Source: Streptomyces sp. NWU339 (lineage in GTDB: Bacteria; Actinomycetota; Actinomycetes; Streptomycetales; Streptomycetaceae). Taken from it: a DNA stretch of 37,309 nucleotides. The stretch covers positions 1 through 37,309 of the forward strand of contig NZ_QFRK01000029.1 of assembly GCF_003143855.1 (NCBI RefSeq). The letters are read 5' to 3'. Positions 25,102 to 30,960 of the stretch are shown here, one piece after another (position 1 is the stretch's first letter; each line of letters starts with the position of its first letter). The notes under the pieces are model-generated. The model worked only from the letters and a program-made list of their open reading frames with translations, was not told where the DNA came from and made no database searches. The position numbers and the translations under genes are program-made.

Positions 25102-26495
25102 ACGCGCGAGTCCTGCGCATCGAGCTGAAGCGCTCCATCGCCCCGTGGCCCGGCATCGTCGTCCTGGCGGGCAGCCTGGCGGTCCTCCTGCTGATCGACG
25201 GGATCTGGTGGCAGGGTGACGCGGGATGGACGGCCCAGTGGACCTCCATGGCCCTGTGGACCCGGTACCTGCTGAGCTTCTGGTGGCCGCTCGTGGTGGG
25301 CCTGGGCGCGGTGTACGGGCTACGCGACTCCCGCTCGCGGATGGCCGAACTGCTGACGACCACGCCGCTGCCGGCCTGGCGCCGTGCGGCGCTGCCGGCC
25401 AGCGCAACGGCACTCGTGCTGACGTCCGGCTTCGGCCTCCTGGTCCTCGTGGGCGGAGTCCAGGTGGCCCTCGGCGCCACCGCCTACACGAGTCTCGGCT
25501 GGCTACCGATCTCGCTGGTGGCGGCGCTGTCCCTCGTCGCAGGGGCCGTGTTCGGCATGGGCCTCGCGCGGGCCGTGCCCTCCGCACTCACCCCGCCGGC
25601 CCTGACGGTGTTCCTCTTGCTGACGGCCCTCTCCCTGCGGCAGAGCAATGACGAGGCACTGCCGTCGAGCATCGCGCCGAACCGGCTCGCCCTACTGTTC
25701 CCGGCGACTGCGGAGCCGCGGGAGATGCTGCTGACCCTGTCCGGCTCCGTCCACCTCGGCCAGACACTCTGGCTGCTCGGCCTGCTCGCCACCGGTTTCG
25801 CACTGCTGTCGGCCGCGACCCTCCGAGCCCGACTGCTCGCGGTGGCCCCCGTCCTGGCCGGCGCGGCCCTGGCCCTGCTGATCCTCCCGGCCACTCCGCG
25901 CGACACCTACGTCATCGACAAGGCCGCCGCCACCCTGGTCTGCGACGGACCGGTGTGCGTGACGCAGGCAAACCGCTCACACCTGCCCGAACTCGCGCCG
26001 CGCGGCAAGGACGCGCTGCGCGTGCTGCACGACGCCCTGGGCAACAAGGCGCCGAACTCGGTGCGGGAGGACACCCAGCTGCGCGCGCTCGGCGACGAAC
26101 GCCGACTCTCCGGCGACGCGGTGCTGGTCGACTTCGACGACCCGCTGATCGCCCATGCGACGGGGGCGGAACTGACCCGCCTCCTGGTCGCCCAGGGCCT
26201 GGCACCGAACTGCGCACCGCGCACCCCTTGGGAGGGCGGGGGGCAGGTCGACATTCCCGTACAGAGCATCGCCGCGAGCTGGGCACTGGGCGATCACCAG
26301 TTCAAACCGCTGCAGAAGCCGGACCCCTACGCGTACTCGCAGCGTGAATGGGCGGACGCCGACGTCGCCTGGCAACGGCTGATGGCGCTGTCACCGGCCG
26401 AGCAGCGCTCGCGGATCGCCGAGGTGCACGCCGCCGCCCTCTCCTGCACGGTCCACGACGAGCTTTCGGTGTTGGCGGGGAAGGCGTCGCAATGA
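25098..26495 (+). CDS. ABC transporter membrane protein with extracytoplasmic domain
   Basis: The 465-residue protein has about seven hydrophobic segments in the first 270 residues (IVVLAGSLAVLLLIDGIWW, LVVGLGAVYGL, LVLTSGFGLLVLVGGVQVAL, LLAVAPVLAGAALALLILP). A hydrophilic C-terminal domain of about 190 residues follows, starting near PRDTYVIDK with a CDGPVC Cys pair. GTG 25098 overlaps the ATPase stop. No family is recognised beyond ABC-2-like permease. The soluble domain placed after the last helix would face outside, so it could sense or bind substrate. It pairs with the next protein as a two-component permease. Confidence 0.82.
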   Translation: MNARVLRIELKRSIAPWPGIVVLAGSLAVLLLIDGIWWQGDAGWTAQWTSMALWTRYLLSFWWPLVVGLGAVYGLRDSRSRMAELLTTTPLPAWRRAALPASATALVLTSGFGLLVLVGGVQVALGATAYTSLGWLPISLVAALSLVAGAVFGMGLARAVPSALTPPALTVFLLLTALSLRQSNDEALPSSIAPNRLALLFPATAEPREMLLTLSGSVHLGQTLWLLGLLATGFALLSAATLRARLLAVAPVLAGAALALLILPATPRDTYVIDKAAATLVCDGPVCVTQANRSHLPELAPRGKDALRVLHDALGNKAPNSVREDTQLRALGDERRLSGDAVLVDFDDPLIAHATGAELTRLLVAQGLAPNCAPRTPWEGGGQVDIPVQSIAASWALGDHQFKPLQKPDPYAYSQREWADADVAWQRLMALSPAEQRSRIAEVHAAALSCTVHDELSVLAGKASQ

Positions 26496-27064
26496 GGTGG
26501 CTGATCCTGTACGCCCGTTCACGACAGGTGCCCACCTCGGCCGCAGCGGTCGCGCTCGTCGCGCTGGCGGCATGGGCCTTCAACCAGGACGGCGCCGGCC
26601 CGGTGAACCCGGGGATCGCGGTCCTGATCCTCACCGCGAACGTGGCGGCCGCTTCCGTCGGGCTCGGTGGGCGGGACGCCGCGCTGGATCGGACGGCCGC
26701 GATCCGGTGGATGCCCCGGCGGGCAGCGCACGTGCTGCTGGCCGGCGCGGTCGCCGGGGCGGCGCTGCTGGCGGTCCAGGCAGCTGGAGCCAAGCTCGCC
26801 CCGGCCGCGCTCGTCGTCCGCGACAGCGCTGGCTTGGTCGGCCTGGCCGCGCTCGGGGCGGTGCTCTGCGGGGCCCAGTTCGCATGGACCCTACCGGTCG
26901 GCTGGCTCGCGTTCACCCTCCTCGTCCCGGCTCCGCCCGGCATCGCGGGAGAGGTGAGCAACTGGATGATCATTTCCCCCGCTACGACGGCCTCCGCCGC
27001 GACCGCGTGGGCCCTGCTGGCGACCGGCACCGTGCTGTACGCCGCAGCAGGACCGAGACGGTAA
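26492..27064 (+). CDS. Small membrane protein, ABC permease partner
   Basis: The 190-residue protein has about five hydrophobic segments (SAAAVALVALAAWAFN, GIAVLILTANVAAASVGL, VLLAGAVAGAALLAVQA and others) and an ATGA overlap with the preceding gene. Arg-rich loops such as DAALDRTAAIRWMPRRAAH suit a cytoplasmic side contacting the ATPase. No known domain is recognised. It is the last gene of the sigma/anti-sigma/ABC operon. A perfect 20-bp stem palindrome begins 15 nt after the stop and may end transcription. Confidence 0.8.
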   Translation: MRWLILYARSRQVPTSAAAVALVALAAWAFNQDGAGPVNPGIAVLILTANVAAASVGLGGRDAALDRTAAIRWMPRRAAHVLLAGAVAGAALLAVQAAGAKLAPAALVVRDSAGLVGLAALGAVLCGAQFAWTLPVGWLAFTLLVPAPPGIAGEVSNWMIISPATTASAATAWALLATGTVLYAAAGPRR

Positions 27065-27079
27065 CGGACGCGCCCCGCG

Positions 27080-27127
27080 CTGAGCGCTTCAGTTGGCGAA
27101 ACTCGCCAACTGAAGCGCTCAGTCACA
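27080..27127. repeat. Perfect REP-like palindrome after the ABC operon
   Basis: CTGAGCGCTTCAGTTGGCGA (27080-27099), then AAC, then the exact reverse complement (27103-27122). The right arm plus flank (27101-27127) is the inverted partner of 22611-22637. It can act as a terminator hairpin, though without a T-tract. It is also the most perfect member of the repeat family around the tpg genes. Confidence 0.88.
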
Positions 27128-27193
27128 TCAGGGTGAGCCGGGGTCGGCCTGGCCCTCGCTGTGACTGCCGGAGGTGGTCTGCCGCCGTTGCGG

Positions 27194-27340
27194 TCATCCG
27201 GGTGTGGTGGGGCCGGCTCCGAGGATGCGGCGTCCGGCGGTGGTGAGGCGCGGCTTCGACTCGGCGGCCGGGACGGACGACAGGCGTTCGGCGGCTGCGA
27301 TCTCTCGGTTTCGGGACAGTGGGGTGAGTGACAGTGGGGT
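27194..27340 (-). pseudogene. Remnant similar to the C-terminus of the 28087-28320 protein
   Basis: The reverse strand reads RNREIAAAERLSSVPAAESK, then PRLTTAGRRILGAGPTTPG and a stop (27194-27196). It aligns with AQLAAERLPTAPAPG and ATGRRALGTGPGGH of the 77-residue gene 0.9 kb to the right. No start or RBS is visible, so it is probably a decayed paralogue. The rest of the 27123-27492 interval holds nothing I can support. Confidence 0.5.
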
Positions 27341-27492
27341 CTGGGTGTGTTGTTGCTGGTGGGTGGCGGTTTAGGGGCGTGGGGCCACTGTCATGAGGGT
27401 GAGAGATCCGTGGGTATCGCTGTCGTGGGGGTGTTATCGCATGAGGGGTGACGCTGTCTCAGTTTCGTGAGTTCTGATCCACTGGCCAGCGA

Positions 27493-28071
27493 GTGATTGG
27501 TCTGCTCGGGGTGTGGATCAGGGAGAACAGAGACGGCCTGGACCGCGCCGTCCAGCAGGCGTTCACCCGCCCCATACCGAAGTCGGCCGGGGCGCAGATG
27601 CGTTACCTGGTCAAGCAGCTCAAGGGCACCCGCGCGGTGGCCGACGCCCTCGGCGTCTCGCAGCGCACCGTGGAACGTTACGTGAAGGACCAGATCCGCC
27701 GGCCCCGCCCGGACCTCGCCCGACGGCTGGAGGACGCGGTACGCGCCCGGTGGCAGCCCCGCGTCCGCGCCCAGGCCCGCAAGCAGGCGGCCACCACCGG
27801 CGGCATCGTCATCGACACCCGCGCCCGCTTCGGGTTCACCGCCGCGCCCGGCACCACCGACGACGCCCGGATCCGCCGACTCACCCTCGCCCTGCCACCG
27901 CACCACGCGGCCCGCCTGTTCGACGCCCAGGATCGCGGTGCCGGCGAACGGCAGCTGCGTGACCTGGCGGCCGAAGCGCTCGGCGAGGTCTACTTCCGCG
28001 ACGGGGGCCGCCGCGCGACCGGCCTGGCGGTGCAGTTCACCGACGTCGAGTACCTGGAGTTCGATCTGTAG
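27493..28071 (+). CDS. tpg: Terminal-protein homologue, tpg copy 3
   Basis: The 192-residue protein is complete from DGLDRAVQQAFTRPIPKSAG to YLEFDL and keeps the HTH (RAVADALGVSQRTVERYVKD) and the GGIVIDTRARFGFT segment. Its first residues from GTG 27493 (MIGLLGVWIREN) replace the usual MSMFG start. GTG 27511 is another option, and no good ribosome site decides between them. The upstream context is non-coding, so its promoter was probably acquired or lost in a duplication. There is no tap partner. It may be an alternative terminal protein for another telomere type or a silent spare. Confidence 0.85.
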   Translation: MIGLLGVWIRENRDGLDRAVQQAFTRPIPKSAGAQMRYLVKQLKGTRAVADALGVSQRTVERYVKDQIRRPRPDLARRLEDAVRARWQPRVRAQARKQAATTGGIVIDTRARFGFTAAPGTTDDARIRRLTLALPPHHAARLFDAQDRGAGERQLRDLAAEALGEVYFRDGGRRATGLAVQFTDVEYLEFDL

Positions 28072-28086
28072 GGCCGGGCTGCGCCA

Positions 28087-28320
28087 TCAGACCGTGGGTG
28101 GCTGCGCGGCTGTGCGTTCGGTTGTGGGTGGCTGTGGATGACCGCCGGGGCCGGTGCCCAGGGCGCGGCGACCGGTGGCCGGGCGTGCGGGCATCGGGTG
28201 GCCGGGGGCCGGGGCGGTGGGCAGGCGTTCGGCGGCGAGTTGGGCGCGTGGCGCGGGCGGCAGCTTTGCTTCGGTGGCGGTGCGGGTCGGTCCGGTGCCC
28301 AGTGGGCGGCGGTCGGTCAT
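28087..28320 (-). CDS. Small proline/alanine-rich hypothetical protein, convergent to tpg copy 3
   Basis: The 77-residue product starts MTDRRPLGTGPTRTATEAKL and contains an internal repeat: RRPLGTGP near the start and RRALGTGP near residue 51. It is basic and likely unstructured. GGGGAGA lies 8 nt before the ATG at 28320, which supports a real gene. A related remnant at 27194-27340 lies on the other side of tpg copy 3, so the two flank it. The family is unknown to me. The open frame continues upstream but loses coding character. Confidence 0.5.
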   Translation of the reverse strand: MTDRRPLGTGPTRTATEAKLPPAPRAQLAAERLPTAPAPGHPMPARPATGRRALGTGPGGHPQPPTTERTAAQPPTV

Positions 28321-28670
28321 GCCGGATTCTCCCCGCCGCCGGAACTTCTTCTTCACCGCTTGGTCGGCTGCTCCGGCCCGGCCCCAGGTGCGCGTGCGTG
28401 CGAGGCGGTGAACTCCGGCGAGCACCAGGCGGTGGTCCGGGCGGCGGCGCTGCCCGGCCGGAGCAGGGTGCCGGGGCCTCGGCGGAACCGGGCCGGTACC
28501 GCCCGCAGGAGCCCCGTAACAGCGGTGGCAGGCACCGCTGGACGCTGACCAACCCGTTGCAGACGGCTGCGTGCCAACGACTTGGTACGCGGTAGCGCGG
28601 GGCCAGCCGTGGCATGACGGCGGCCGCGCGGGGTGAGTGGATTGTGACGGCCTTCTCGGCCCGCGCGGCC

Positions 28671-28853
28671 TTGTCCCATCCTGCCTTCTGCGGCCTTGAT
28701 CGTGCACATCTCGGCGATTTGATCGAAGAGTTGGCCGGTCCGCGGACGGCCCGGTACGAGTCCGCGCTCCGGGAACGACGCGGCCGCGACCGTCAGCGGG
28801 CGGCTGGTGCCGGGCCCGATCACCAGCGGGTCTTCGTCGACCGGGTGCTGATT
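28671..28853 (+). pseudogene. IS5-type (DDE_Tnp_4-like) transposase, N-terminal fragment
   Basis: The forward frame reads LSHPAFCGLDRAHLGDLIEE and continues with ESALRERRGRDRQRAAGAGP and HQRVFVDRVLI. This is the HTH-containing N-terminal region of actinomycete transposases of the group with TxxAGxGxxxxLxFxDRLL. It stops abruptly at about 28853; catalytic parts are gone. The 28072-28670 stretch before it has only the small reverse gene. Confidence 0.65.
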
Positions 28854-29006
28854 GATGGGCGGCATCCATTTTTCGCTGTGGCGCGTCATGTGGTTTCACC
28901 GGTTCTTGTGGTGGTCACGGGGTTCTGGTGTCGTCAGGCCGGTGAAAAGACGTGTCGTTTCGCGAGGGAACTGGATGGCGCGTGTATGCGCTGGGGTACG
29001 GGATGA

Positions 29007-29870
29007 CTCCAGCCTTGTGAGGCCAGCGGTTCGATGGGACGGCTGTGCCGGTAGGGGGGAGCGGTCACCGTGTCGTGACGCTCGTTGCCCACGGGGCGGC
29101 TTTGCTCCCTTGCCGGCTCGTGGGTCCTGTCTACGGGGTGCTGGTGCCCCGGCCTGTCCCGTCGACCGGGCGGTGACGGTCGTGCGCCTGCCCCGTCGCT
29201 GTTCGAGGTCGATTACCTCACCGTCGAACACGCGGAAATCTATGGCGGCCGCAGTAGACATTGGAGGGTGGTGTGGTTATGGTTCCTCCCGTAGCCGAGA
29301 TCAGCAGGGCCCGGCAGAGACGAACTGCCGGGCAGCAGTACCCGCAGTCGCGGGATGCATGACGGTGCGGTGGTGGAGTTCCGAAGCCAGAGCTTGCAGG
29401 ACGGCGACGGGGCTGACGACCGGACCGGGTGGCCCGCAGTGATCAGGGGCCGCCGTGAGCAGTACCCCGCAGCGAAGTCAGTGAGCAGCACCCCGGTGAA
29501 GGCGTCGGCTGCGGACGCGCGCACCGGGAAGTTCGGCAGTGGGGTTCCAGGCCGGAGCAGACGCAGGACGGGCGACGGGGCCGGCTGCCGAAGGGTGGCG
29601 CTGTCCCAGGCCACCAGCAGTTCGCGGTACCAGCAGTTCGCAGTACCAGCAGTAGGCAAGTGATTGATCCCCGAGGGAAGAACGGAGGAGCCGAGCGCCA
29701 TCAGGATCGCCCGGGCGGACGTCTTGGGCCCGGGTACCGCAGGACATCGATAGTGAGGTGGTCTCCGGTCAAGCAACCGCGATCCCCGCACCCCCGGCAG
29801 CGTCTCGGCCGGGTCTGCGGACACAGGAGGCCGGCGCAGGATCAGGGCCGGCAGATGGTGTAGTAGTTCC
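29007..29870. other. Gene-poor stretch with a 16-bp tandem repeat
   Basis: No gene is supported in these 860 bases; reverse frames near 28900-29260 and 29240-29820 lack ribosome sites and show weak codon bias. At 29615-29653 the unit CAGCAGTTCGCGGTAC occurs 2.4 times with one substitution in the second unit. The region looks like degraded accessory DNA. Confidence 0.5.
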
Positions 29871-29873
29871 TTC

Positions 29874-29904
29874 GGGGCCCTGGTGCCATTGGCACCGGGG
29901 CCCC
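29874..29904 (+). terminator. Leader hairpin before the MerR-like gene
   Basis: A 14-bp stem (29874-29887 with 29891-29904, one G-U pair) has an ATT loop. It lies 26 nt before the start codon of the MerR-like gene and is followed by TCCCCGCGTTTT. It could be a terminator for upstream transcription or an attenuator in the leader of that gene. Confidence 0.75.
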
Positions 29905-29930
29905 TCCCCGCGTTTTACCGAGAGGTGCAA

Positions 29931-30269
29931 GTGACCGCAGACGACTCCTTCGGCCGGCTCGATGACGACGACTACCCCGCCTACACCATGGGCCGGGCCG
30001 CCGCGATGCTCGGCACCAGCCCGGGCTTCCTGCGCGCCCTCGGCGAAGCCCGTCTGATCACCCCGCTGCGCTCCGAGGGCGGCCACCGCCGCTACTCCCG
30101 CTACCAGCTGCGCATCGCCGCCCGCGCCCGGGAACTCGTCGACCAGGGCACCGCCATCGAGGCCGCCTGCCGCATCGTCATCCTCGAGGACCAGCTCGAG
30201 GAGGCCCAGCGCCTCAACGCCGCATACCGCCGCGCCGCCGAAGCGGCGAACCCGACGACCGCGGCCTGA
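29931..30269 (+). CDS. MerR-like helix-turn-helix regulator
   Basis: The 112-residue protein has AYTMGRAAAMLGTSPGFLRA, then LGEARLITPLRSEGGHRRYS, the winged HTH of MerR-type proteins (about residues 15-60). A helical C-terminus follows (ARELVDQGTAIEAACRIVIL, EDQLEEAQRLN) that should dimerise. There is no effector domain, as in BldC-like or small MerR proteins. GTG 29931 has GAGAGG at 29920-29925. An upstream in-frame start would lie in the leader hairpin and is unlikely. The strong hairpin in the leader suggests transcription attenuation. Targets are unknown. Confidence 0.85.
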   Translation: MTADDSFGRLDDDDYPAYTMGRAAAMLGTSPGFLRALGEARLITPLRSEGGHRRYSRYQLRIAARARELVDQGTAIEAACRIVILEDQLEEAQRLNAAYRRAAEAANPTTAA

Positions 30270-30471
30270 GACGGCTGAGATCTGCAACCCCCCGGAGCTG
30301 CGCGGCCGCCGCCCGGAAAGGGGGGCGTCGACGGTCCGGGCGCCGGCCCCGGCCGGGGCGACCTGTGCCACCACGGCCTGGCCGTGGAGGACGTCCTCGC
30401 GGGCCTGTGGGCGAGTGTGGTCACGGCGGGCCTGTCGCTGCGCGTCGACACGCCGGACGGAGGCTGGTGGG

Positions 30472-30678
30472 ATGAGACTCGGTTCCGACCGGCGTTATCA
30501 CCTGATCCTGATCGCGGCAGGCCGCCCGACGATGCACGGCTGGTGGGGCAGCGAGGCCGTGGCCCGCGACAAGTTCGTCGCCTGGGTCGGCGTGTACGGT
30601 GCGCTGCCGGACGCCCGGGTCACCCTGGTCGATGCGGAGGCCGGAGCGGTGTTGAGGGTGTGGCCGGACGAGAGATGA
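30472..30678 (+). CDS. Small hypothetical protein, 68 residues
   Basis: Sequence MRLGSDRRYHLILIAAGRPT then MHGWWGSEAVARDKFVAWVG and VTLVDAEAGAVLRVWPDE suggests a small alpha/beta fold with strand-helix-strand order. I recall similar short Streptomyces proteins of unknown function with a GWW..xxAxxKF.xWVG core, but cannot name a family. GGAGG occurs upstream of the ATG at 30472. An overlapping forward frame (from about 30384, with LSLRVDTPDGGWWDE) also looks partly coding and may be the end of an upstream companion gene. Confidence 0.6.
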   Translation: MRLGSDRRYHLILIAAGRPTMHGWWGSEAVARDKFVAWVGVYGALPDARVTLVDAEAGAVLRVWPDER

Positions 30679-30850
30679 CCCCGCCCGCCATTCGGCCGAA
30701 GAGCCCCGGTTCGCGACCGCGACGCGTGCGGGAAGGGTGCGCCGTGCCTGTGCCGGTATGACCAGTGCGCCCACACGGGCGGCGCACTCGGGAAACAGCT
30801 GATCACGCCCCGTCGTCGGCCGCTATCCACGGCTCATGCTCACAGCTGTG

Positions 30851-30960
30851 CTGCGCGGCATCGCCGCCGAAGGCCCGGGTGCGGTCTACTTCCGCGACGG
30901 CGGCCGGCGCGCCCACGGCCTGGCGGTTCAGTTCACCGAAGTGAAGCACCTCGAGTTCAG
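30851..30960 (+). pseudogene. tpg: Terminal-protein C-terminal remnant, tpg copy 4
   Basis: The frame reads LRGIAAEGPGAVYFRDGGRR, then AHGLAVQFTEVKHLEF, matching the last 35 or so residues of Tpg (copy 3: VYFRDGGRRATGLAVQFTDVEYLEFDL in parts). Everything upstream is lost and the final Asp-Leu-stop is replaced at the junction with the SARP gene. The stop codon of the convergent SARP gene (30957-30959) lies inside this remnant. Confidence 0.85.

Noticed and set aside
28892..28947. Inverted repeat TTTCACCGG / CCGGTGAAA with a 36-nt loop
   Set aside because: Short arms and a long loop, not adjacent to a gene end; likely chance or an old IS edge.
28896..29824. Reverse frames starting MSTAAAIDFRVFDGEVIDLE and in the following 600 bases
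   Set aside because: Weak third-position GC, no ribosome sites and no family match; described only as a gene-poor stretch.
30384..30761. Forward frame overlapping the 68-residue hypothetical gene
   Set aside because: The first 35 codons look partly coding, but the rest is a shadow of the 30472 gene. It was mentioned there, not called separately.
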